A stretch of DNA of 5,669 nucleotides from Sphingobacterium sp. (GTDB taxonomy: Bacteria > Bacteroidota > Bacteroidia > Sphingobacteriales > Sphingobacteriaceae): positions 1-5,669 of the forward strand of contig JASLCA010000231.1 in assembly GCA_030146225.1 (NCBI GenBank), read 5' to 3'. This document shows positions 1 to 5,669 of this stretch, one piece after another (positions within the stretch are counted from its first letter, which is position 1; the number at the start of each line of letters is the position of its first letter). The position numbers and the translations under genes are program-made. Under the pieces are notes generated by a model that was not told where the DNA came from, ran no database searches, and saw only the letters and a list, made by a program, of their open reading frames with translations.

Positions 1-638
1 TAAGTGATGCTGAAAAACAATTCATCCATGATCAACCAGATTCCTATGTGAGTTTGCTCTTGCTGTACCGCTTAGGTTCTCGGTACACGTCTGATGATTA
101 TGCAAAGGCATTTGCCACTCTTAATCCTCGATTCAGAGAAACAAATATGGGAAAAGAGATGCAAGCTGCTATTGAAAAGGCTTCCGTAACGGCTAAGGGT
201 GTCCAAGCTATACCTTTTGATGGGTTAACAGCAGATGGAAAGCCATTTAAGCTTTCGGATTTAAAAGGACAGGTCGTGCTTATAGACTTTTGGGGTAGTT
301 GGTGTGGTCCTTGTCGGGCAAGTATGCCACATCTTAAGGAGTTGCACGAGCGCTATAAAGACAAAGGCTTTGAGATTGTTGGGGTTGCGCAAGAGCGTGG
401 AAAGACTTTAGAAGAGTCAAAAATCAGCTGGAAGAAAGCAATTGATGAACTGGGTATACACTGGGTGAATGTCTTAAACAATGAGGGCAAGGATAACATG
501 GATATTGTGAAATCCTATAATGTAAGTGGCTTCCCAACAAAGATTCTTCTGGATGCTGAAGGCAAGGTAATCCTGCGGGTAGTGGCATCTGCTACCGATG
601 ATATTGATATCGCTTTAAAGGAGATTTATGGCTTTTAA
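1..638 (+). CDS. TlpA/ResA-family thioredoxin-like protein, 5' truncated
   Basis: The reading frame is open to the left edge (first complete codon at 3), so the true start and any signal peptide lie outside. The GTG at 48 is the Val codon of a conserved-looking DSYVSL stretch, not a convincing start. Counting from that Val, residues 1-45 are the end of a helical region usual before the redox domain in Bacteroidota TlpA proteins, and about 50-196 form a thioredoxin/AhpC-TSA fold. The WCGPC active site is encoded around 300-314, and the cis-proline is in SGFPTK (about residue 163). These two cysteines are the only ones visible, which fits a dithiol oxidoreductase. Relatives usually have an N-terminal DUF4369-like domain and a total of about 350-400 residues, so roughly half is missing. 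By family it should be an exported, membrane-facing disulfide reductase; the substrate is unknown. The stop lies inside or just before the next gene, which suggests co-transcription. Confidence 0.9.
   Translation, partial: SDAEKQFIHDQPDSYVSLLLLYRLGSRYTSDDYAKAFATLNPRFRETNMGKEMQAAIEKASVTAKGVQAIPFDGLTADGKPFKLSDLKGQVVLIDFWGSWCGPCRASMPHLKELHERYKDKGFEIVGVAQERGKTLEESKISWKKAIDELGIHWVNVLNNEGKDNMDIVKSYNVSGFPTKILLDAEGKVILRVVASATDDIDIALKEIYGF
617..624 (+). promoter_or_regulatory. Shine-Dalgarno-like site before the upstream start of the protease gene
   Basis: AAAGGAGA lies 3 nt before the ATG at 628, inside the last codons of the preceding gene. It is the only SD-like sequence near either candidate start of the protease gene and supports translation from 628. 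However, the same bases encode part of the conserved C-terminus of the upstream protein, and Bacteroidota rely little on SD pairing, so it could be coincidental. Confidence 0.35.
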
Positions 639-2187
639 AACCCTCTGCAATCACATTTTTTTACTTTTTACAATAACTATGTGCAATCGATATAAACAGT
701 TTATAGGCGCTATACTGCTACTTGTCTTGACAGGTATTTCCTTAAGTGCTAGGGCACAAGTTAAGCCTGCGTTCATACAGGGGATGACACAGGCTATACA
801 GGATAAAGATGCTAGCTTATTAAAGCCCTATTTGTCGCCAGTCTTTACGGTCGCGGGGCATCATGGGGAAGGAGCTAACTTTCGTTTAAATCAGATTGTC
901 AGCAATTATCCTTTAGCAGTTGTTACCGCATTAGCAGAAAAAAAAGTTTCTAAAGGAAAAATCTATGATCTTGAATTTTTAAAGCAAGATGGCAAGGTCG
1001 ATAAAAGCCAAGCCCTTGTCGATCCAAATGGAAAGCTATTGTATATCAATCTTTTTGACCAGCTATATGGCCTTAAGCGCCATCCACAGTCGGCGCTCTT
1101 GGCACAAATCCCTTTTGAAAATCATAATGGGTCCATTATTTTGACCGTGCAGATCAACGCCTTAAAACGGCCGATCAAATTACTATTTGATACTGGAGCT
1201 GATGGCATGGCAGTAAGCCAAGCGCTGGCTGATGAAATTGGACTAAAGATTAGCAGAGAGAATAATGCCTCTGTTGTGGGCGGTAACAAAACCATACAAG
1301 TTTCTGATGGGAATACGGTGTTGTTAGATACCCTTACCCTCAGTGGAATGGGGATTGCTATCTTTCCCGAAATGGGACGGGATCATGCCGAAGGAATAAT
1401 CGGGAATTCCTTAGTAAGAAAGTTTATTACACATATTGACTACGATAATAACCTACTATCACTCTATTCCTTTGGACCGCATAATTATCAAGGGAAAGGA
1501 CAACTTGTCCCTATTACCATGCCTTCTGGGGTACTATTATTGCCAGGACAATTAGATATAGTACAGGGGAAAAGCTATGCTGGGAATTTTGTATTTGACA
1601 CAGGCGCAGCCTACGATTTGATCTGTTTTAGACCATTTGTAAGACAAAATAAATTACTTGTATCTGGCTTTAAGCCAGAGGTACAGGCTGCAACAGTAAG
1701 TATGGGCATATCCTCCCCAACATTTCTAGGCCAGAGTTATCAATTTGCATTAAGCCCATTGCCTGCTATGGCGGGGTTACCTGTAACCTTAATGGGAGGC
1801 AGCAGTGCAAATGAAAGTTGGGACCCTGGAGCAGATGGATCTATTGGCGTTCGTTTGCTGAGTCGGTATAATATGACAATAAATTTAGCGGACAGTGAGG
1901 TGTACTTTAGTCCCAATAAGCTCTATCCATATCCGCAAGATTTTGTGTTGGCCGGTTATCAATTTGGCTGGAACAATAAGGCGGAGCTCGTTGTTCTAAG
2001 TGCTGCTGGGTCAGCACCTGAGGTCGCCAATGGTTTAAAGCCAGGCGATGTGATACAGCATATTGCAGGCCTACATGCGCAGAACCTACTTAAGAAACCG
2101 AGTTTGATTGCTGACTTTCAAGCGAAGGCAAAGGCGGGAAGTAAAGTAGAAGTAAAGCTTCTCGATCATACAATCATTATGCTTTAA
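628..2187 (+). CDS. Secreted two-lobed aspartyl protease with C-terminal PDZ-like domain
   Basis: The family is retropepsin-like bacterial aspartyl proteases (Asp_protease_2 type). With the 628 start (519 aa), the first lobe has LLFDTGAD (DTGA at 188-191) followed by a GIIG turn (256-259) and HIDYDNNLLSLY. The second lobe has FVFDTGAA (DTGA at 324-327) followed by GSIG (404-407). Each Asp is the expected catalytic residue, and both lobes look intact. Residues about 440-515 form a PDZ-like domain with the GLKPGDVIQHIAG signature, probably for peptide binding. Residues about 45-150 are an uncharacterised N-terminal domain, perhaps NTF2-like. Export is likely: starting at the second Met (position 679) gives a classic signal peptide, with a hydrophobic core FIGAILLLVL and cleavage after ARA. 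Starting at 628 adds 17 residues with another hydrophobic patch. The 679 start is perhaps the better one for export; 628 has the better SD. The mature part holds one cysteine (333). Substrate and physiological role are unknown. Confidence 0.88.
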   Translation: MAFKTLCNHIFLLFTITMCNRYKQFIGAILLLVLTGISLSARAQVKPAFIQGMTQAIQDKDASLLKPYLSPVFTVAGHHGEGANFRLNQIVSNYPLAVVTALAEKKVSKGKIYDLEFLKQDGKVDKSQALVDPNGKLLYINLFDQLYGLKRHPQSALLAQIPFENHNGSIILTVQINALKRPIKLLFDTGADGMAVSQALADEIGLKISRENNASVVGGNKTIQVSDGNTVLLDTLTLSGMGIAIFPEMGRDHAEGIIGNSLVRKFITHIDYDNNLLSLYSFGPHNYQGKGQLVPITMPSGVLLLPGQLDIVQGKSYAGNFVFDTGAAYDLICFRPFVRQNKLLVSGFKPEVQAATVSMGISSPTFLGQSYQFALSPLPAMAGLPVTLMGGSSANESWDPGADGSIGVRLLSRYNMTINLADSEVYFSPNKLYPYPQDFVLAGYQFGWNNKAELVVLSAAGSAPEVANGLKPGDVIQHIAGLHAQNLLKKPSLIADFQAKAKAGSKVEVKLLDHTIIML

Positions 2188-2226
2188 GCCGATCAAGTAA
2201 GGCAATAAAAATAAAAGACTAAACCA

Positions 2227-3453
2227 ATGAAGAAAACTATTTTATTATATTTAATGACAGTCCTTTTAGTAGGAGTACATACCAGCAGTAGTGCACAGCA
2301 GAATCATCTATTTACTGGTTCTTTTGAAGCTTGTAAAGCACAAGCAGCAAAAGAGAACAAGATGATTGTGATTGATCTGTACTTTGAAGGCTGTATGCCT
2401 TGTAAACAGATGGATGACCAAGTTTTTCCTGATCCAGCAGTAGTAAAGCTGTTAACGCCAGATTTTATCTTGTTTAAAACCGATGTATTTAAAGAAGAAG
2501 ACGGAATGAAACTAGCGAGGAAATATGGAGCAAGTGGATTTCCTACTTATGTCATGGTCGATGCTGCTGGAAAAGCAATGCTTATTGAAGCAGGATTTTT
2601 TGCTGTGGATCGTTTTGTGCCTTTGCTTCAAAAGGCCAAAGCCCTACGTGATGCGGGTCAATTTTTAGCTTTTGATACTGATTTAGACAAGAAGTATCCG
2701 GCGTATTACAATCACCGCTATATGCGCAAGGGAGAGAAGGGCGAAATCGCCGAACTGCGTACCTACCTGCAAGGAAAAGACTTGTCCCAAGAGGTTCCAT
2801 TTGTCGTAAGCACGCTGGTCAATGATGCTGAAATAAATCAGTTTGTATATGCGAATCTACCCCTATTGGTACAAAAGTATAGCAGTACTTTATTATTGAA
2901 TAAAGTAAATACGATTGCAGGGCAAAAGTTGCAAGAACATGGTCAGCTCAAACAGTTAGACGGCTTGAAAAAGACATTGGATTATATTCGTCCTGTTTAC
3001 AATGATCGCTTATGGACTGTATTTATGCCTTCATTTATCGCCTCTTATTACAAAGGGGGGCAGGATGCTGATGCATATTTAACATTAGCTGAAAGTTATG
3101 ACATCTTCCCTACATGGGCGCATCGTAGCAATGCTCTAGGGGAAGTTATTATCGCTCAGAAGGATAATGCTGTATTCTTGGAACGTCTTAAAAAAGAGTA
3201 TCTGACTGAACAGCGCAAATCGGAATTGGACAACAGCGATCAATATAAATTAAGCTTGATCTATGCATACCTCGGAGATTATCAAGCCGCAGCAGCAAGC
3301 TTGCAACCATTATTGACTCTTGACTTATCGAGCCCCATGTATGCCCTTAAGAGCGAAGACGTGCAGGCATTACAAGCAGCCATCGCTAAGAAAGATCTCC
3401 GTGCTTTTCAAGCTAAGAACGTAAAAAAAGCAATTCCCATGAAAATGGATTAA
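2227..3453 (+). CDS. Secreted thioredoxin-fold protein with CMPC motif and helical C-terminal domain
   Basis: The 408-residue product has a type I signal peptide (MKK, hydrophobic core to about 17, cleavage after SSA at 23, no lipobox). Residues about 28-140 are a thioredoxin-like domain of the Thioredoxin_7/DUF255 kind. The redox site is CMPC (56-59) in LYFEGCMPCK, where the Trp usual before the first Cys is replaced by Gly. The cis-proline is in SGFPTY (106), and a third cysteine sits at 36. The two site cysteines make a redox role likely, either as disulfide reductase or isomerase. Residues about 145-408 are mostly helical, with a TPR-like pair around 338-362 (YKLSLIYAYLGDY), and probably bind a partner; I do not recognise this domain by name. 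The gene starts 39 nt after the protease stop, behind an A-rich leader, and lies 12 nt before the next gene, so it is probably in one operon. The partner is unknown. Confidence 0.87.
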   Translation: MKKTILLYLMTVLLVGVHTSSSAQQNHLFTGSFEACKAQAAKENKMIVIDLYFEGCMPCKQMDDQVFPDPAVVKLLTPDFILFKTDVFKEEDGMKLARKYGASGFPTYVMVDAAGKAMLIEAGFFAVDRFVPLLQKAKALRDAGQFLAFDTDLDKKYPAYYNHRYMRKGEKGEIAELRTYLQGKDLSQEVPFVVSTLVNDAEINQFVYANLPLLVQKYSSTLLLNKVNTIAGQKLQEHGQLKQLDGLKKTLDYIRPVYNDRLWTVFMPSFIASYYKGGQDADAYLTLAESYDIFPTWAHRSNALGEVIIAQKDNAVFLERLKKEYLTEQRKSELDNSDQYKLSLIYAYLGDYQAAAASLQPLLTLDLSSPMYALKSEDVQALQAAIAKKDLRAFQAKNVKKAIPMKMD

Positions 3454-3465
3454 ATCTAAAAAATT

Positions 3466-4809
3466 ATGAAAAAAAATCTATTATTTGTCGTCGTGGCGAT
3501 TTTCACGACATTATTTGCACAAGCCAACAGCCCTAGTAACATCAATGGGAGTATCGAAGGCTTAACAGCCAAAACGGTAGCATTATACAAAGTATATAAT
3601 GGCCGATTGGTGGAGATTGCGACTTCCAATCCAGATGCCTATGGAAAGTTTGCTTTCCGTTTTACACCTGAATATGAGGGCTTATACTCCATTGGTACAG
3701 GCAGTTCATTAAGTCAACAAGGATTTAATAGGTTCTATTTCCGCGGTGGAGAAGAGCTCAACCTTGTTTTAAATAAAGAAGGTTATACCCTTGTTGGAAA
3801 GAATAGCAAGGAGAATGAAGCTTTATTCGCTTGGGATAAACAATCTCAGGAGTTCAAAACTAAAGGTACAACTCCAGGAGGAATGAGCACCTATGTGGAC
3901 TTCTTTCCAGAAGTAGAGGCAATGAAAGGGCAAATTCCTGCTATTGCAAAATCTGCAAAAACTGGCAATCCTGTTTTTGACAAGTTTTTTGCCAAATTGG
4001 TAGAGACAGACTTTGCATATTACACTATTTCGTATTTGTATATGCCACGCACTGCACATCCAAGTAAGGAAGAGATGAGTGATTACTATACAGCTTTTGA
4101 TGCGGATAAGTTTTTAACGGATGATTTGTTAAAGTTCCCATATGGCAATCGTTTCTTAGGCAACTTGGTGTTCCGTAAGGTTGATTTAGCTAAGAAGCCA
4201 ACCTTTGAAGATCAGGTAGCTGCAATTCCATCCGATGTATTAAAAGGACAGTTTATCCTTCAGCGTATTGAAGGAGCACGTTCGTACCTTGAATTTCAAG
4301 AGATGAACGATAAGTTCAAACAATATTTTACGCTTCCTGAGCAGAAGGAACGTATAGTTTTGGTGGAAACCAAGTTAGTGGAAACAAAAGCCGGTGTTCC
4401 TGCTTTTCAATTCTCCTTTCCAGATATCGATGGCAAGAAAACTAGCCTAGCAGATCTAAAAGGAAAGGTTGTCTTATTGGATATGTGGGCTACCTGGTGT
4501 GGGCCTTGTCGTGCAGAGGAGCCGCATTGGGAGAAGTTAAATGAGGCTTTTAAAGGTAAGGATGTTGCCTTCGTAGGCATCTCTACAGATCAGGATAAGC
4601 CAAAATGGGAGGAATATCTTAAAAAGAATGGCCTGAAAGGGATTCAATTACATGCTGGAGTAGGAAACCCATTGTCCGAAGCCTACAAGGTGAACAGTAT
4701 TCCACGCTATATTTTGATCGATAAGGCTGGCAAATTAATAAGCGCAGATAGCCCACGTCCTAGTGACCCAAAGCTAAAAGCACTTATTGAAGAGTGGCTT
4801 GTAAAATAA
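3466..4809 (+). CDS. TlpA/ResA-family thiol-disulfide oxidoreductase, full length
   Basis: The 447-residue product has a signal peptide (MKKNLLFVVVAIFTTLFAQA, cleavage after residue 20) and no lipobox cysteine, so it is probably a soluble periplasmic protein. Residues about 25-115 resemble the beta-rich DUF4369 N-terminal domain (NGSIEGL start, later a GKFAF strand and a Tyr-rich strand). About 120-300 is a helical linker domain. About 308-447 is the AhpC/TSA-thioredoxin domain with WCGPC (344-348) and cis-proline in NSIPRY (413). The two active-site cysteines are the only ones in the protein. Family knowledge points to reduction of disulfides in exported proteins, as ResA/TlpA/CcmG do in cytochrome c maturation, but no cytochrome genes are visible here, so that substrate is not supported. 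The start ATG follows an A-rich leader 12 nt after the previous stop, and no other start is competitive. A terminator follows 22 nt after the stop. It shares its architecture with the truncated first gene but is clearly diverged from it. Confidence 0.93.
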   Translation: MKKNLLFVVVAIFTTLFAQANSPSNINGSIEGLTAKTVALYKVYNGRLVEIATSNPDAYGKFAFRFTPEYEGLYSIGTGSSLSQQGFNRFYFRGGEELNLVLNKEGYTLVGKNSKENEALFAWDKQSQEFKTKGTTPGGMSTYVDFFPEVEAMKGQIPAIAKSAKTGNPVFDKFFAKLVETDFAYYTISYLYMPRTAHPSKEEMSDYYTAFDADKFLTDDLLKFPYGNRFLGNLVFRKVDLAKKPTFEDQVAAIPSDVLKGQFILQRIEGARSYLEFQEMNDKFKQYFTLPEQKERIVLVETKLVETKAGVPAFQFSFPDIDGKKTSLADLKGKVVLLDMWATWCGPCRAEEPHWEKLNEAFKGKDVAFVGISTDQDKPKWEEYLKKNGLKGIQLHAGVGNPLSEAYKVNSIPRYILIDKAGKLISADSPRPSDPKLKALIEEWLVK

Positions 4810-4831
4810 TTTTGTTTCATATGTTTAGTTT

Positions 4832-4860
4832 AGGCTACTTCTGCGGAGGTAGCCTTTTTT
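4832..4860 (+). terminator. Intrinsic terminator ending the four-gene group
   Basis: AGGCTACTTC and GAGGTAGCCT form a 10-bp stem with one G-U wobble and a TGCG loop, followed directly by a run of T (six T counting the last stem base). It begins 22 nt after the stop of the last thioredoxin-like gene. There is no A-tract on the upstream side, so it reads as a one-way (+ strand) terminator. Confidence 0.9.
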
Positions 4861-4974
4861 ATTTAGAGCTAGATGCTACATAAGTATTTATAGTTCTCGG
4901 ACATAAATGGTTGTTTAGCAACTTGCAATCCTATAGGCTTTCGAGCTATGGACTAGCTGCTGTAAATTCATTGT

Positions 4975-5014
4975 TTCAAAATTGGCTCTGGGCTGCATTT
5001 GAGCCTATTTTGAA
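4975..5014. repeat. Imperfect inverted repeat (hairpin) in the intergenic gap
   Basis: Positions 4975-4988 pair with 5001-5014 over 14 positions with a single T-T mismatch, enclosing a 12-nt loop (4989-5000). The inner part (GGCTC/GAGCC) is G+C-rich, and the outer part (TTCAAAA/TTTTGAA) is A+T-rich. No long T run follows, so it is a poor terminator on the + strand. It could be an RNA hairpin, a binding site or a remnant of a short repeat element; the sequence does not decide. Confidence 0.6.
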
Positions 5015-5091
5015 TAAGAATTCCTTTCAAGAAAATGTGGAGCTTCTATAGCCTGTAATCTCCGATTTATGTCATAATACGAGACCAAAGG

Positions 5092-5122
5092 TTGTTATTT
5101 AGAATGATTTTAAATAGATTTG
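5092..5122 (+). promoter_or_regulatory. Bacteroidota-type promoter for the AraC-family gene
   Basis: TAGATTTG at 5115-5122 fits the Bacteroidota -7 consensus TAnnTTTG exactly, and TTG at 5092-5094 lies 20 nt upstream, matching the usual -33 spacing. Transcription would begin near 5128-5130, giving a leader of about 43 nt to the GTG at 5172. Good spacing plus a downstream gene in the same direction make this credible, though no experiment supports it. Confidence 0.6.
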
Positions 5123-5125
5123 ATT

Positions 5126-5145
5126 AGACCTTACAATCATGGTCT
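5126..5145. promoter_or_regulatory. Small dyad at the predicted transcription start
   Basis: AGACC at 5126-5130 and GGTCT at 5141-5145 form a perfect 5-bp dyad with a 10-nt spacer, located right at the predicted start of transcription of the regulator gene. Another AGACC lies just upstream of the -33 element (5082-5086). It may be an operator, for instance for autoregulation, but a repeat this short can arise by chance. Confidence 0.2.
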
Positions 5146-5171
5146 TCATCTGATTTAAAACTCATTAAGCC

Positions 5172-5669
5172 GTGCATATATATTCTAAAATTCTAGAGTT
5201 AGATGTTTTGACAGCAGACTATGTACTGCCTGATAGGTATATGGAGGACGCAGAATTATTGACTACAGAAGTTAAGCTTAAAACGCCTATGGATGAGGAA
5301 ATTCAGGTCAATTCGCTTTTTTGTTCTGGCTTATATATACAAGAATCTCAGATGAAATCAGGGCAGCAGGATTTCTCTGAATCCTTCTTAACCACAGGCC
5401 CGCATATTCGCTTTTTCTTTTATATTGACGGTCATTCTTCCGTTTGTCGTGGTGCAGGAAATCAGGATTATAACCATCAGGTAGGCATGCTACAGTATAA
5501 TTACCTAGACGATGTCGGAGGCGGGGGAACAATCAATATTACTGCTGGGGACTATGTGCACTATATCGTTTTAAAAATGTCGAAGGATTTCTTTATGGAA
5601 TTAAGTGCGGATGAACCATGGATGCAAGAAGGTAGGTTTTTTCAGCAGGTGAAGACTAGCTCTCCGGAG
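5172..5669 (+). CDS. AraC-family transcriptional regulator, N-terminal part, 3' truncated
   Basis: The frame is open from 5169 (stop at 5166) to the right edge, with 166 codons from GTG 5172. The translation begins VHIYSKILELDVLTADYVLP and contains RFFFYIDGH, a Gly-rich turn, and YIVLKMSKDFF followed by DEPWMQEG. The YIVLKMSKDFF...DEPW stretch resembles the ligand-sensing N-terminal half of AraC-type regulators in Sphingobacteriaceae. The two C-terminal helix-turn-helix motifs expected in such proteins lie beyond the window, so the class rests on the sensor domain alone. The first in-frame ATG is at 5241, but residues before it look like real protein (LTADYVLP matches my recollection of relatives), so I prefer GTG 5172; TTG 5208 is another possibility. 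It has its own promoter and is separated from the redox/protease genes by a terminator. Whether it controls them is not shown by the sequence. Confidence 0.72.
   Translation, partial: MHIYSKILELDVLTADYVLPDRYMEDAELLTTEVKLKTPMDEEIQVNSLFCSGLYIQESQMKSGQQDFSESFLTTGPHIRFFFYIDGHSSVCRGAGNQDYNHQVGMLQYNYLDDVGGGGTINITAGDYVHYIVLKMSKDFFMELSADEPWMQEGRFFQQVKTSSPE

Larger units (their letters stand above)
4861..5171. other. Non-coding gap between terminator and AraC-type gene
   Basis: All three + frames are broken by frequent stops. ATGs here open only very short frames (for example at 4873, 4943 and 5035), and the minus strand is equally stop-rich. No tRNA- or rRNA-like structure was recognised. The stretch holds the hairpin at 4975-5014, a 9-bp inverted repeat (4900-4908 with 5065-5073), and the promoter and dyad upstream of the regulator gene. 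Confidence 0.7.

Noticed and set aside
938..945. Run of eight A in the protease gene, as a possible slippage or frameshift site
   Set aside because: The frame continues intact on both sides with protein-like sequence and no alternative frame product of interest; Lys-Lys codons in an A-rich genome explain it.
2582..2800. Minus-strand open frame of 72 codons
   Set aside because: It lies wholly inside the CMPC thioredoxin gene, has no recognisable domain, and its composition looks like a reverse reading of a real gene.
3055..3060. Run of six G in the CMPC gene, as a possible phase-variable tract
   Set aside because: It is short, encodes Lys-Gly-Gly in a continuous helical domain, and shows no sign of an off-phase state.
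3823..4059. Minus-strand open frame of 78 codons
   Set aside because: It is fully inside the last TlpA-type gene, is cysteine- and phenylalanine-rich as is typical of antisense translation, and has no start signal.
4811..4831. Possible promoter from TTTG at 4811 onward
   Set aside because: No TAnnTTTG-like -7 element lies at the right distance, and the terminator stem occupies that position.
4864..5205. Near-repeat TAGAGCTAGATG (4864-4875) and TAGAGTTAGATG (5194-5205)
   Set aside because: Eleven of twelve bases match, but the second copy lies in coding sequence and no further copies were seen; chance is the simplest explanation.
5308..5532. Minus-strand open frame of 74 codons
   Set aside because: It overlaps the AraC-type frame on the + strand, which has a clear family resemblance and a promoter; the minus product is basic and has no known motif.
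1..5669. CRISPR array, insertion sequence, tRNA, rRNA or phage genes
   Set aside because: No regularly spaced repeats, transposase motifs, terminal repeats with target duplication, or RNA gene signatures were found on either strand.

Overview
The window comes from a Bacteroidota genome, most likely Sphingobacteriaceae (Sphingobacterium/Pedobacter/Olivibacter-like). This is inferred from moderate A+T content, A-rich translation leaders instead of strong Shine-Dalgarno sites, TlpA-type thioredoxin proteins with DUF4369-like N-termini, an AraC regulator of the kind common in that family, and a -7 element of the form TAnnTTTG. No search was run, so the genus is a guess.

Layout: positions 1-4809 hold four genes on the + strand, tightly packed and apparently co-transcribed. 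They are (1) the 3' part of a TlpA-family thioredoxin-like protein cut by the left edge; (2) a secreted aspartyl protease with two DTGA motifs and a C-terminal PDZ-like domain; (3) a secreted thioredoxin-fold protein with a CMPC site and a long helical tail; and (4) a full-length secreted TlpA/ResA-like protein with WCGPC. Gaps between genes are an 11-nt overlap (or a 40-nt gap, depending on the start of gene 2), 39 nt and 12 nt. A strong intrinsic terminator at 4832-4860 closes the group.

Positions 4861-5171 are non-coding. They carry a 14-bp imperfect hairpin, a wider 9-bp inverted repeat, and a good match to a Bacteroidota promoter. From about 5172 to the right edge runs the N-terminal sensor part of an AraC-family regulator. 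It is open at the right edge and probably starts at GTG. Its DNA-binding domain lies outside the window.

The three thioredoxin-fold proteins and the protease all carry, or in the truncated case are expected to carry, export signals, so the group probably works in the periplasm or on the cell envelope. Thiol-disulfide handling combined with proteolysis is an inference from co-location only. The protease has just one cysteine in its mature part, so it is unlikely to be a disulfide substrate of its neighbours. Nothing here proves a new system; the most unusual points are the gene combination and the two uncharacterised domains in genes 2 and 3.
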